A DNA stretch of 64,000 bases from Xanthostigma xanthostigma (GCA_963575645.1 OY754464.1:82558948-82622947); one strand, 5' to 3'; numbered from the stretch's first letter, positions 10,772 through 22,360 are shown. Program-made: numbers and translations. Notes: generated by a model from the letters alone, not told the origin.

Positions 10772-11380
10772 CTTAAGGCCTCTTGTTAACGACAACGGAT
10801 TACGGCCCGATTTTTGTGACGGGCGACGGGCCGACGCGCAGTGTTCAATAGGTCAGTGTGGGTGTTTGTTAACGCGACGGGCATGTAACCGTTGCAACAA
10901 AACTCAACGGATACCCGCACGTCGCTCCTCGGCGCGACGGTGGTTGGTCCGATGCAGTGTACCACGTCATTTCATAGAAGTCTGTTGACGACGACAGATG
11001 TGCGCGCACGTTTTTACCTATACCTACCTACCTTTTGCTGCTCATTGTAAATAGCATGTCAGCATGTCTTAATTCATCATGTACCGGTTCTAATAATTTG
11101 CAAAAATTGTCATGAGTCATTCGAAAGAAGTTAAAAAACTTTCTCTCATCTTTATTTAAATCCTCCATGAGATTATGGAATACTCTATAAGACTCTCTTT
11201 CTAATAAAGTAGGATGAACCCACAGCTTCCTCCTTTTTTCGGAGCTGCTGTTTTTTATAATATATAAATAGTAGGCCAGAATAAGTTTTTTCTTTGCATT
11301 TCTTCGCCCTTCAAGTATAGAACTGATATCGATAACAAGCGGATTTGTAGAGGGGAGTTCAGACTACACGAGGAGAGCGT
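10772..11380 (-). mobile_element. PIF/Harbinger-like element, partial
   Basis: Begins at a TTAA with GGCCTCTTGTTAACGACAAC, a GC-rich terminus, and carries a PIF/Harbinger transposase fragment pointing toward that terminus. The other end was not found. Other TTAA/GGCCGC-ended elements in the window (23768, 49406, 53533) may belong to the same superfamily. Confidence 0.5.
11031..11363 (-). pseudogene. PIF/Harbinger transposase N-terminal fragment
   Basis: An open frame of about 110 codons on the minus strand without an initiator ATG. It includes EGRRNAKKKLILAYYLYI, then RRKLWVHPTLLERESYRVFH, then DERKFFNFFRMTHDNFCKLL. The pattern WVHP…R…G/YxFHxLxxxLxxDxxKFFxFFRMxxxxFxxLL is the N-terminal region of insect PIF/Harbinger transposases (the HARBI1 family nuclease). 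It ends at AAAAG|GTAGGT, a possible splice donor, or at the TAG just after. The DDE catalytic part is absent. It is a remnant in the first intron of the transporter gene. Confidence 0.72.
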
Positions 11381-12154
11381 TTCTGCCATCGAGTGCTCCT
11401 TGACCATTTCTGTCGTCATCTCCCCAGCTATTACATCAAACCATCAAGAAATCTGGTAAACTCGATACCGTTATAAGTGTGCTGAAGACAGACTTGCTCG
11501 CATCCGAAGACAAATACAATAAGTTCTGTATTCTCTACGCCTGAATAAACATTGAATATATTGTGCTTCTGCAGAATATCGGTATATATAGAAGCGTTTA
11601 GAATGCTTATCAGACACTGCCATAATATATAAAACTTAAATCAAGCGGAACGTAGCCAAATTACAATGTGTGAACGGAGTCACTGGGTCTCGGGAACAGT
11701 ATGCTTCAACAAGGACTACCCGCAGGATTCTCTGTGTCATACATGGCGTACGTGTATTGTTGTCATTGTTCAATACTGCAGAACGGATTACGACTGTTTT
11801 CATCTAAAATTTATCGCTATAAAGTTATCTTCACACACACGCAGCAGAGCACAAGAGAAGTTGCAGAAAAATCTGCAATAGCCGAACACAATTTGACACT
11901 AAGGCATAGGAAAAGTCGTTACTCTGTGATCACAGCGACTGTTATTCCAGTTACACAAAAATCACAGTGACTTTCATCATGTCGATCCCGACCAAGCAAA
12001 CACTCGGTTGGACGTTACGTCGGCGTTGGTTCGGCTACTCGGTTGGAGCGACCATCGTCATTGCGGTGACATGGAACAACATACGTTAAGTTGGAACGTA
12101 GTTACCTCTTGTCAGATCACAGTGATCATTTTAGACGAACAGGAGAAGACTTGA

Positions 12155-12392
12155 ATCTAAGTAAAACCTGGGTACGGGCATACCAATCCACTGAATGGGA
12201 CGACCAATCACAGGAGAACAAACTACGATCAAGCAGAGAACACACTGAGCATAAAAGAAGGGAAAACAGCAGTCGTCGGCACACTTACCTGTGAGCAGTC
12301 CAGAAGGACACTTCTCCCGCTACCCTATCGCCTTTGACGACGTCTACCGCAGTTGTAGACGAAATACTACAAGCCTGGAAACCAGGAAGACT
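12155..12392 (+). repeat. Penelope-like repeat with hammerhead-like fold
   Basis: Homologous to 1138-1430 (inverse) and 19946-20045. Contains TTTGACGACGTCTAC, a short loop, GTTGTAGAC and GAAAT, the same stem II arrangement as the other copies but with the C3 and final GAAAC bases changed. Confidence 0.4.
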
Positions 12393-12510
12393 TGAAAGAC
12401 CTGATATCTCTGTGACGTGTGTTGGTATGATTATTCTGCGATACTGGAGAAAAATGTAGGAATTTTTTGGTCGGTAAGAACCCAACACTACCCTCGCTGG
12501 GTGTCTCATA

Positions 12511-12830
12511 ATACGCGCCACGAATCTAAAAGGCTCGGAAGTTAGATGCGAATGCGGGCTTGCGCTCGTACAGTTTATTGAAAAACTACAAACTCGCAAC
12601 TTAACTAAACTAACATAGCAATAACAACTTGACAATAGCGTACTCGACTGTACTTTAAAGCAGGAAAGTGACAAGTGACAAAGGCAACGAGCGATCACGG
12701 CCAATCACCGACGAGCGCACGTTCCGTGCAGGTAGCTGGGAGGTGGTGGGAGTATCAACGGCTCTAAAATGTGCCTTTGCGACGCTGTTTGTGACTAACT
12801 TTCGAACCTTTTAGATCCGTGGCGCGTATT
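12511..12830. mobile_element. MITE with ATACGCGCCACG termini
   Basis: Starts ATACGCGCCACGAATCTAAA and ends in the inverse (…GATCCGTGGCGCGTAT). An inverted relative is at 58506-58793 with the same ends. The shared open frame beginning MAVIARCLCHLSL is conserved only because the copies are similar; no protein family is recognised. Confidence 0.7.
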
Positions 12831-13185
12831 ATAGTAGCAACTACATAATATAAAACACATCATTGTGGCAATTCCTCCTTAAAAAAATATTTTTACGGAG
12901 GAAGAAGAAAAAATATAGATTGTCCTCTCATTTCGTAAAAAATTGTCCTTGAAAACTTGTTCATAAGTTAAAAAATAAAGGTTGGTTTACATTATTTGTT
13001 TGCGGATGTTTACAGTTCGACATTATCAAATTCCGATGACCCCATTGTAAATTGGCGAGTGTAAGTTTTTAGATGATTGGTGGAACGGTATAGAAACAGC
13101 ATTATCCATGGTAGTGTAGCAATTGCCCGCAGCTCGATGTTCGCTGGCTCCCTCGCAAGAATCGATAACATCTGCTCCTGTATAT

Positions 13186-14055
13186 ATGTTACGGTCTATA
13201 CCCGAATTCGGTAAATGACCGAAATAAATGCGCAAAACTAGTTTCGACCAACGAATATTGCCCAAACGCGAAATCTTACATTTAAACGGGTATTGAGTGT
13301 TATTCAAATATTTCAAATATTTATTGTCAAAAGGAAAATTACATTTCGTATGACTTGTCAAGTACAAAAGCTAATAATCAATATTTAAAATCATTTACTG
13401 AATATAAACAAAGAGAGCAATACTAGTTTTGCGCATTTTCAATTGGACAAAACTAGTTCTGTCCATTTTTGAACGGACAATACTAGTTCTGCTTGTTTCA
13501 TTCAATCAACGTCCGAACCCGAATAAAAGTAGGGTTATGTTCTTGTTTACCTATTGAATATTATTGTTCTCCTGAATTAATATAATGGTGGGGTAGGTAT
13601 TCAGTGTAATAATTAATTAAGTAAAAATGCAAGGTGAATTCGAGTCTCAACTAGTTCGGCTATTGGAGGCTTCTGAAACATAATTTTATGACGAAATATA
13701 ATTACCTTACTACACTAAGTGAGGTTAAGAAAGCAAAATTGAAAGCTGAATTAAAACCTCTGTCTGCTAAACAATACAGAAGAATAAATCACTTTGATAT
13801 AATAAGTATCGTTGATGTGGAAAAGTTAATTAAAAAACGCAAAGAAGATTCCGATGCCATACTAGTATTGTCCGTTCAGAAATGGACAGAACTAGTTTTG
13901 TCCAATTGAAAATGCGCAAAACTAGTTTTGCTCATTTTATAACTCTCAATACCCGTTTAAATGTAAGATTTCGGGTTTGGGCAATATTCGTTGGTCAAAA
14001 CTAGTTTTGCGCATTTATTTCGGTCATTGGCCGAATTCGGGTTTAGACCGTAACA
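13186..14055. mobile_element. TIR element with integrase-like fragment
   Basis: Terminal inverted repeats are TATGTTACGGTCTATACCCG at the left and CGGGTTTAGACCGTAACATA at the right. Subterminal arms at 13209-13500 and 13860-14040 repeat the palindromic block GCGCAAAACTAGTTTTGCGC and variants about eight times. The centre carries a decayed coding fragment (13627-13909). This architecture fits a DNA transposon. Confidence 0.65.
13627..13909 (+). pseudogene. Fragment resembling KRBA2-like/Ginger integrase N-terminus
   Basis: ATG at 13627 opens MQGEFESQLVRLLEASET and then stops at TAA 13681. A second frame from 13688 continues with TLSEVKKAKLKAELKPLSAK, then QYRRINHFDIISIVDVEKLI and KKRKEDSDAI, ending at 13909. 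The pattern (EVKxAK…S/TxxQYRRxxxYDxxxVxxVEKLI…) resembles the region before the integrase core in insect KRAB-A-domain-2-like/Ginger-type proteins. The break needs a frameshift and the DDE core is missing. Family assignment is from memory of the motif and is moderate. Confidence 0.5.
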
Positions 14056-15097
14056 TATACATACATACAACAAACACACATAAAGCTGGAGTGTCACAAA
14101 CTTTACTACTGAGTCCCGTTTAATACTGTGTACACAAAGTCGATACAGACTAATTCACAAAAATAGGCATAATCAAATTTTATTTCAGTTTTTAGTGTTC
14201 CGCGCAAAACGGAACATATATGGAATTATTTCGATGTTCGTCCGTCCGTCCGGGCGATTTTATCTAAAACTATATGACTTTAAAAAAAATGGGCGACGGG
14301 ACCATTCCAGCTTCAAAATGTTGACATTTGATACAGTATAATAAAGAAAATAAAATTTCTGAAATCGCGTGAGATGACGCGGGTAATGGCTAGTATTCAA
14401 TATTACATTTGCTATTCGTTGCCATGGTTACATAATATGTTAAAACTTTCTTGAAAAAATAAATAGATTAATATGAAAAGTATACCATTATTATATAAAA
14501 AAAAACATCGTTATAGCATATCCCTGCTGCGCATGCGCCTTTTTTCCCCAAAAACAATAGGGCCCTTCCTATTTGCATACCAAACATCATCACAAAATTT
14601 GGTTTCAATCCGCTCATCCGTTTGCCCTGTATCGTGCTCACAGATCGTTCATAGAGAGGTTGGAACAAAGCTTTTTTATTACGACGAATAGACACGATAA
14701 GCTACGAAGGTAGTTCATTTATTAAAGCATTGGAGATACAGACAGAATAATCCGTCGTCCTCAACTTTCATTTTACTTTTTATTTGGGTTATTTTTTTTA
14801 AATTAAAAATGGGACATTTTTCCTTGAATCACACTGTATGTGCTCGTACAGTATTGTGCCATTTTCGCAGAGAAAGTAGAGAAAGTTTTAGTGCTCCATA
14901 TCAACAAACGTGCCCATAAATTTATAGTAAAAATCAGGATAAATTTTGTTGCAAGGTATTTTTAAATTTTTTCGATAAAACTTTGAGTCATAAATAACTT
15001 CAAATATTGTGATACTATTTAAGATCCTTGATGATGTAAATAATTTAATAAAAATCAGAGGAATAGGATCAGGAAATCAGTCAAAACTTCATGCTTA

Positions 15098-15136
15098 CTC
15101 GCGACGTTTCGGCTTTAATTAAGTATTCCTCAGGCG
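15098..15136 (-). ncRNA. Hammerhead-like motif (Penelope-type)
   Basis: On the minus strand: CGC, CTGAGGA, a short hairpin around TTAATTAA, CGAAAC, GTC, GCG. The outer CGC/GCG can pair as helix I, and CTGAGGA and GAAA match the hammerhead boxes. The short ACGT after GAAA fits the minimal helix III described for Penelope-like elements. There are extra bases between the CUGANGA box and helix II. Confidence 0.4.
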
Positions 15137-15537
15137 TTCTGAAAATACATCACAACATAGTACACATTAGTTTAAATCTTAAAACAACAATTAAAATAAA
15201 ATAAAATAAATTATTTCATACCATAAACTATCGTTTTAACATAGTCAACCATGTAAACCTTGTCATGATTTATTAATAAATACAGTATAGAAATAACGTA
15301 AATATAAGTTTTTAAAATAAATAATAATTGACAAATATAAGGTGTAATTAATATTGTTAAAAAACACATGTCCAATATAACCTCCTCTACTTTCTATATT
15401 TCTCGTTTGGAACGAACTTATATAGTAGCAAGGTGGGGATGCATATTGCATAATAAGAAGAGTGGGAAAACCGATCAGTAGTGGCATGATTTCTAATTTC
15501 AGGCGCAATCATACGTCAATGGTCAATGATGTAGTAT

Positions 15538-16635
15538 CTCGCCCATAGATATATATATTAATAGATAGCGGATGCCTATCCTTGAGCATTGTGCGGAATG
15601 GTTCCAATTAGAAGCCTTATGGAAGCCATAAAAGCCGTAAAAAGCGCGCGGGATTCAAAAAGATTATATATTCTATAATATGATGTTGATGGAAAAACAA
15701 TAAAACTCGCAATAAACAGTGATATTTCGCTCCAAAACCTATTTTTATATTGAAACGTTTCAAAAATTACAAAACTGAGCATAAATATAATATAAAAGCT
15801 TAGAATATTTTACATTGTCATATTGGCATCAATGCTTGTCAACCTTGATGCCAAATTGACAATGTAAAATGTTCTAAGCTTTTACATGATATTTATGCTC
15901 AATTTTGTAATTTTTGAAACGTTTCAGTATAAAAATAGGTTTTGGAGCGAAATATCACTGTTTACTGTGAGTTTTGTCGTTTTTCTCTATAAAATCGTAT
16001 TATAAGATAATTAATATTTTTGAATCTCGCGCTTTTTTTACGGCGTTTTCCACGTACAAAATGGCTTTTAAAAGGTACAGGAGGCGCTAGTGTATCCGCA
16101 ATCTATTAATAGTATATTGTGCGACTAGTGAGAGAAGGAGAAGATTCCATGAGCGTGAAATTTGCCGCACGAGCGTAGCGAGTGCGGTAAAACGCACGCG
16201 AGTGGAATATTCTCTTTCGATCAATGGTCGCACATAATATTTTATTCAACTAGCACGAGTAATATGTAATCGGGGCCCTGATAAAAGAGGGAAAAATAAT
16301 AAATCACTTCATTGATTGACGTACCCAGCGCCCTCGATGCACACAAGATAGCCATGACTTTCGCTGAATTGCGATGCTGTTTTCATATATACAATACCGC
16401 CTACCACGTTCCTATTGGTCCAGAAGCTGGGTGCAGTTTTTTTTCATTATTGCACGCTCGGGCTTGCTACTGCGTTTCTATTGGTCCAGAAAATTCATTA
16501 TCACACTGTACGGCTCATTATTAGCACTCTACGCGTCAACATGAAATAATCTATTATTTCTCCCGAATTTAGCAGGGCCCCGAAATTACATATTACTCAC
16601 GCGTGTTGAATTAATATATATATCTATGATCTCGC
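15538..16635. repeat. Nested palindromes (about 1.1 kb)
   Basis: The outermost arms are CTCGCCCATAGATATATATA (15538) and its complement near 16610-16635. Inside is a palindrome of about 545 bp (15562-16105) centred near 15840. Next to it is a second inverted-repeat unit (about 16237-16612) with ends TTCAACTAGCACGAGTAATA. No transposase is seen. Confidence 0.7.
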
Positions 16636-17410
16636 CTAGCGACGAACAACTGAATGATCACATCCACACGACCACCCCTTAAGGCTTAAAACATGGACTT
16701 GTCCAACCCGAAACTCGTTTGTTGCACAGAAATGACGTTACTATCTTCTCTAAACGGTACTGCTATAGTGGTGAATCAAAAAGCGGCAATCCGCCGACCA
16801 CAGTATCAATGTATCACGTGACGGGATAGCCGAGAATGAAGAAGGATGGCGCATGATCGGGATTTACTATCTTTCAGTCGACCGGATTGAAATTTATGAC
16901 TCAATTTCTTCTCGTTTACCACCAACGGATGACCCGATTGGCTTGCACCTCATTTGTAATACAGCCTGGAATGCGGTACTTGATTCTACAACTATAATAG
17001 ATCCCGATTTGGCTTGATCTCCAACCATCGAGTTTTCTGATGAAATTTTGATTATCTACATAATACTTAATATATAAAAATCTCGTGTCACAGTGTTTGT
17101 TATCGAACTCCTCCGAAACGGCTTGACCGATTTTTATGAAATTTTTTTGTGTATACTTGGTAGATCTGAGAATAGGTCGTAGGCTATTTTCTATACCCCT
17201 AGGTGATAAGGGTGGCCCTCTTCAGAATTTTTTTTTATTTTTTGGACAATTTTTTTTTAATTTTTTTATGATTTGCCATTAAAAATACTTATAACCCTAA
17301 ATTTTCACCGTTCTATCACTAACCTCTATTTTTTAATAGCGATATTAGTATTTTTACTTTCATCCACAGATGCGCAATAGGGTTGCAAGATGGCAACATA
17401 ACGGCAATTT

Positions 17411-17872
17411 TTTTTTATGGATAGCCCATTTATCGAGGAAGATTATAGGCTATATAATATCACTCTGCGACCAATAGGAGTGGAGCATCAATGAAAAATG
17501 TTGCGGGACGGCTAGTAACTAATATATAAAGTTGAAGAGTTTGTTTATTTGTTTGGTTGAACGCGCTAATCTCAGGAACTACTGGTTCGAATTGAAAATT
17601 TTTTTTTTGTTGGATAGCCCATTTATCGAGGAAGGCTATAGGCTATATAATATCACGCTATGACCAATAGGAGCGGAGCATCAATGAAAAATGTTGCAAA
17701 ATGTATCTCAAAATTTATCCGTCCGACAAAAACTTTTGAACGGTAACTCCGATCATCATGAAATTTGGACACAACATTCATCTCGGTAAACTAAGATGAA
17801 CGCGCGTTCTCATGTCTCTCCCCCCCATTCGTTCTTTTGCACCCGGGTGAAACCGGGCGGAATCGCACAGCT
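17411..17872 (+). mobile_element. Two adjoining Helitron copies (family 1)
   Basis: 17411-17515 is a 3' fragment ending GGGACGGCTAG, followed at once by a second copy (17516-17872) starting AACTAATATATAAAGTTGAA and ending in the hairpin CACCCGGGTGAAACCGGGCG. Family 1 copies share TCTATACTAATATATAAA 5' ends and CCGGGCGGGACCGCTAG 3' ends, inserted between A and T. None here encodes Rep/helicase. Confidence 0.75.
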
Positions 17873-18349
17873 ATTTTGAATAAAAAATTTAAGTTATTAA
17901 TTTTATCTCTGAAATGTAGTTCTTGAGTGCTTTATTTCGTGTTAATAGCTTTTCTGCTGTGAGTTTTAAAATTATTGTTGGTACACTTTTTTTTTAAAAA
18001 TTGCAGGTTATATAAATATTTATTTAATAATGTCATTTAATTTAACCTGGAAATGTAACATTAGCCACTATGTAACTCGAGTAGAAAAGGGTTAAATCGA
18101 AGTGTCTTCCTGTAAGATTAATGATAGGTTGAAAGTAAATGTAAGCCTCAGTCAAAAACGTTCGAAATTTATTAAAATTACTATTTTTATGTTACCTTGA
18201 CCAACTTCGAAGTTCGCAAAAAACGACTTTTTTTTTTGCTTTACCGTGTTTAACAAAAGAAACTTCAGACGGTGATCTATTAGTATTATTACTATGCAAT
18301 ATTTTATAAAGCATTTTACTATAGAATATATATTTTTATACAATCTTAC

Positions 18350-18952
18350 TAGTGATGTGTCCACATAACTCTTTATTGGGAGCTGGCTCCGTGCGCTCCG
18401 CTCACTAAAAATAGTCGCTCACAGTGAATCGTTCAAAGGAGCGACACTAGACAGTACGCACTACACAAGAGTGTAGACTGCAGAGGTGTGAACCGTCATC
18501 ATGCATGCTCAGGAGTCACTTAGCATTGCACAGCACAATACACACACTCAGCTCTGAGCTCATATTAATATGATTCTGATCTTAATATATTATTCGCATT
18601 TCGGATATTAACTATAAAGTATAATAAAAGCTTAACAATAATAATGTTTAATGTTACAATATTATATCTTTGTCAACGACGTCAATGTGAATGGTTTAAG
18701 TCACTGTAAGCTTAGTACTATTACATTTATAGTATGTTATTCAACATTAAATGATTCGGGTGCAAAATTCACTAGTGCCTCTGTGGCCTGTGCTGTGTGC
18801 GCTCTGTAAATGTGCGAATGCAACAGTACAGAAGAGCTCAGCACAGAGCAATGGTGCTCGGAGTGAGTCATTCACAAAAAAAGAGCGACTCATTCGCTCC
18901 GAGAAAGGAGCCGTTCATTATGAACGACTCGCTCAATAGCGACACGTCACTA
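18350..18952. mobile_element. hAT-type MITE
   Basis: Terminal repeats TAGTGATGTGTC and GACACGTCACTA (11 of 12 matching), with candidate 8-bp target duplications AATCTTAC (18342-18349) and AATCTTGT (18953-18960), matching at 6 of 8 positions. Subterminal regions are rich in GAGCG/CGCTC motifs. A second, interrupted copy begins at 49197. Confidence 0.72.
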
Positions 18953-19140
18953 AATCTTGTACATTTATTTCACTGGTTAGAGAGAAAATTCTCATTTGTC
19001 TGTGAAACGCGCGTCAAGTTTTTTAATTTCACGGTGTTTCGAATATAAGTCTACAAGTTTATAGATCATGACGTAAGGAATTCAGACTACTAAAACTATA
19101 CAAGTTGGTATTTTCCAAAACACGTATTATTATTATTATA

Positions 19141-19737
19141 CTAGAGTGACCCGTGCGAATTATTCGCACTAAATAAGTATAATAATTATCACTTTACAAA
19201 ATTATTTTTTAAATATGATTGCAGGTATTCAATTCGTTTCTAATTTTGCACACTGCTTATAACGTTCTTCTTTTTGTTGTATTACAATATGAAGCTCAGA
19301 TGACTGATCGAAGAAATATTTTACTAAAATTGTCATATAGAGGCGCAAGTAGCGAAAGCGTTGAGCTAGGCCGTCAGATGGCATCATGCAGCATTGCTGT
19401 GACGTTGTTCAGCGTTGCTCGCTGTTTCAAAATTAAAGCCGTCAGATGGCAGTTTGCAGTATTGTGTCTGTTGTATTACAATGTGAAGGTCAGGTGACAG
19501 ATCGAAGTGTTGACGTTGTTTCACAATTAAAGCCGTCAGACGGCAGATGTTGTTCAGCGTTGCTGTATTTTAATTAATTTACAAAACCAAAAGCAATAAT
19601 AAATTTTTTAGTTGTCGATGTCAGTAGAGCAAGCAATTATCTGTAAAATGATATATAAATTATGTGGAGAAATTGTGAGGTTTTTTCTAAAAAGGGAGGC
19701 AAACATCTTAACCTTAGCGTATTAATATATATTATGA
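19141..19737 (-). mobile_element. Helitron family B copy
   Basis: Read on the minus strand it starts TCATAATATATATTAATACG and ends with the hairpin GTGCGAATAATTCGCAC, about 10 bases, then CTAG with T following. These are Helitron hallmarks (5' TC, 3' hairpin, CTRR, A|T target). Other copies: 24058-24597 (+, 5'-truncated) and 54055-54646 (-). The interior repeats GCCGTCAGATGGCAG. The frame MQVFNSFLILHTAYNVLLFV, read opposite to the Helitron, recurs in all copies but matches no known family. Confidence 0.75.
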
Positions 19738-19945
19738 TTTGTAAAAAAAAGTATTCCAAATATTATGATAACCAGCTTTTGTCAGGTTTAAAAAATGTAA
19801 GAGGTATCTTTTGATGTATTACAGGTTGGTCAAACAATAGTAATAAGTGATGAATTGGAAAATATTGATCGACTTATAAAAGGACAGTAATGGAAGATTC
19901 TCAAAAATTTAATCCTCAGATGGTCAACTCTGTTTTAAATATTTT

Positions 19946-20045
19946 TCTAAAACATCGTCTTTGACAATGTCTACGCAGTTTTAGACGAAAGTCCAGGTAG
20001 AAATACCAATGGACCACTGCCTACAAGCCCGAAAACCAAGAAGAT
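19946..20045 (+). repeat. Penelope-like repeat fragment
   Basis: Third, shortest copy of the repeat at 1138-1430 and 12155-12392, containing GTCTACGCAGTTTTAGACGA. Confidence 0.4.
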
Positions 20046-20239
20046 TTGTTTAGGATACTGTTTAGCCGTTAAAGGTGATATTTTTGCATTTTTTTAATTA
20101 AAATATTTGTTGTAAAGTATGTTCATTTTCGATCTATCTTGCATTTTATGTGAAACGATTTTCTGTAATGCATTAATGATAGCTACTATAACAACAAAAG
20201 TCATGTATATACTGCGTCCATGAAATTCATTGTATAATG

Positions 20240-20512
20240 CAGGGGTGGCAAACCTTTCTACACCTACGTCCCAATTTTTTTCAAGCAGCCAAAAATATTC
20301 AGTTATCAAAAAAAAAATGAATCAAACATAGATAAAAATAATAATTTTGATAATACATTGAGCGCCATGACACTTTTTCGTATTTGTTTTTTAGTGACAG
20401 TCAATTATTTTCGGCATCTAGCATATATTTTTAATTATTTCGATATTGCACCTCAATCAATAATCTGATGCGTGCCACCTGTGGCACGCGTGCCATAGGT
20501 TTGCCACCCCTG
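20240..20512. mobile_element. hAT-like MITE
   Basis: Perfect terminal inverted repeats CAGGGGTGGCAAACCT and AGGTTTGCCACCCCTG. This type of end is common in hAT MITEs. An exact 8-bp duplication is not evident directly at the ends (TATAATG occurs at the left end and again a few bases beyond the right end). Confidence 0.65.
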
Positions 20513-20861
20513 GGTCACTATAATGAATTGCGTTGTTTACAAAAGCAACAGTATAATCTATAATTTAGAATTGCGAAAATATCTTTCTAAACGCTACTTC
20601 ATCAAGAGACAGTTCTCTCTCCGGGAGCATCATCAGCAGTTTTATGTGCCTAAAGGGTTCGAATGTCCATAAAACAGAACATATAAATGGCAATTATCGA
20701 GAAAATATGTTTCCTTTTATCACCGCGTCCTCTGCTATACTGTTTCTTGTTTACTCCATTCATTATTACAGTTCAAAAAAAACGTAAAAGATATTGTTAC
20801 ATTTTTTAAAGAAAAATTGTTCATTGTTGGGCACACACATGACGATTTCGTAGTGTTCCTA

Positions 20862-21480
20862 TCTATACTAATATATAAAACTGAAGAGTTTGTTTGTTTG
20901 TTTGAACGCGCTAATCTCAGGAGCTACTGGTTCAAATTGAAAAAAAAATTTTTTTGTTGGATAGCCCATTTATCGAGGAAGGTTATAGGCTATATAAAAT
21001 CAGGCTACGACCATTAGGAGCGGAGCATTAATGAAAAATGTTGCAAAATGTATCTCAAAAATAAACTTCTATTCAGGTGAAATGCACTAACTAAATATAC
21101 TCATATTAGCGTTGTCAGAATACAACGCCGGCTAGCTCAGTCGGTAGAGCACACGACTGTCAATATCAGGGTCTTGAGTTCGAGCCCTACGTTGGGCGAA
21201 TACATTTTTATTTTTTTTTTTTTATTTTCTACATTGCTTTCTTCTAAGGCTTACATTTAAATTTATTTTAATTTTATTTAATTAATTAAAAAAAAATTAT
21301 TAGTTAAAAAAAATATAAATGCTGCTTTTGATCGACAAAAGCTTTTGAACGGTAACTCCGATCATCATGAAATTTGGACACAACATTCATCTCGGTAAAC
21401 TAAGATGAATGTGTGTACTCATGTTCCTCCCTTCCACATTCGTTCTTTTACACCCAGATGAAACCGGACAGGACCGCTAG
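20862..21480 (+). mobile_element. Helitron with tRNA-like cassette (family 1)
   Basis: Starts TCTATACTAATATATAAAAC after A at 20861 and ends GGACAGGACCGCTAG before T at 21481, the exact A|T insertion of Helitrons, with no target duplication. It carries a 73-nt tRNA-like insert (21126-21198). Relative to copies without it (17516, 32873, 44013), a cassette of about 300 bp sits between ATGTATCTCAAAA and ACTTTTGAACGGTAACTCC. No replicase is encoded. Confidence 0.88.
21126..21198 (+). tRNA. tRNA-Lys-derived pseudo-tRNA inside a Helitron
   Basis: Contains A box TAGCTCAGTCGG and B box GTTCGAGCCC and ends GTTGGGCG, as tRNA-Lys(CTT) does. The anticodon arm is altered to ACGACTGTCAATATC, so the stem is mispaired and the anticodon would be GTC. 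T-runs follow downstream. Likely not a functional tRNA. Confidence 0.7.
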
Positions 21481-22316
21481 TAGGATCATGTATCTCTCCA
21501 AGCTAAAGTATACAGTTGTATAAATTCACTAAAGACCTGGTTCTATAAAAACAGTATAAATGTCAATATTTCCAAAACTGAAATTATAACATTTGGAAAA
21601 TATTTTTACTTTCCTCAAACAGTAAAATTGCTAAGCACTGATCTGGATCTGAAGAATATAATAAAATTTCTGGGAATTACAATAGATAAGGATTTGAATT
21701 GGAAACCCCAGATAGACTCCATTATTCCTAAATTAAACAAAGCCACATATCTAATTTATATGTTAAAAAATTATGTTGGCACAGATATCTTAAAGTCGGT
21801 TTATACTGCCCATTTCCAGTCAATTTTACAGTTTGGTTTGCTGTTCTGGGGGAACTCCTCCCATACCAAAAAAATTTTTATTATTCAAAAGCGGTGTATC
21901 CGTATTATGGCGGGCGTACCTCCCCGTACTAGCTGTCGCAACATTTTTAAACATTTAAATCTACTTACAGTCTACGATTTATATATATTAGAATGTATGA
22001 AATTCTTTCGATCTCATCCGCATTTATTTGCGAATCATATAATTGACCACAAGTATGAGACAAGACACAGAAATGATTTCAAGACTGAAAACACGACTCT
22101 TGCTGTAGCGTACAGGGGTGTACGCAACGCTATAATACGGATACACAATACTATCCCCCAAAATGTAAAATCTATTCGGAATGCAGGAACTTTTAAAAAA
22201 GAATTAAAAACATTTTTAATAGCCCAGACAAATTATGATCTGAAAAAATATATATAGAAATTTGTACCAATTTTTGACTTGTTTCACGGCTCTGTAGTCA
22301 TAATATGAAATAAAAC

Positions 22317-22318
<2 letters not shown>

Positions 22319-22360
<42 letters not shown>
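22319..22360 (+). repeat. (TAT)n microsatellite, retrotransposon 3' tail
   Basis: Fourteen TAT units directly after the GAAATAAAACG end of the retrotransposon remnant, as is typical for the 3' tail of CR1/Jockey-type elements. Confidence 0.85.

Larger units (their letters stand above)
20770..22257 (+). pseudogene. Non-LTR retrotransposon reverse transcriptase, split by a Helitron
   Basis: Left part, up to 20861: KEKLFIVGHTHDDFVVFL, the reverse-transcriptase catalytic box (family YADD, here HTHDD). The frame is interrupted by the Helitron at 20862-21480 and resumes in phase at 21481. After a TAG it reads DHVSLQAKVYSCINSLKTWF, then SKTEIITFG, LGITIDKDLNWKPQID and YTAHFQSILQFGLLFWGN, to a stop at 22255-22257. 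This is the palm-thumb and C-terminal region of Jockey/CR1-like elements. The 5' endonuclease part is missing, and the catalytic Y-A is replaced by H-T. The 3' UTR ends GAAATAAAACG plus (TAT)n. Confidence 0.82.

Noticed and set aside
12285-12704. 139-residue frame with MAVIARCLCHLSLSCF
   Set aside because: Lies largely in a MITE; the same frame in the copy at 58599 is explained by sequence identity of the copies, not by coding constraint.
20590-20650. Another hammerhead-like motif (CTGATGATGCTCCCGGAG)
   Set aside because: The CTGATGA box is present, but the GAAAC box and a proper second stem are not in place.
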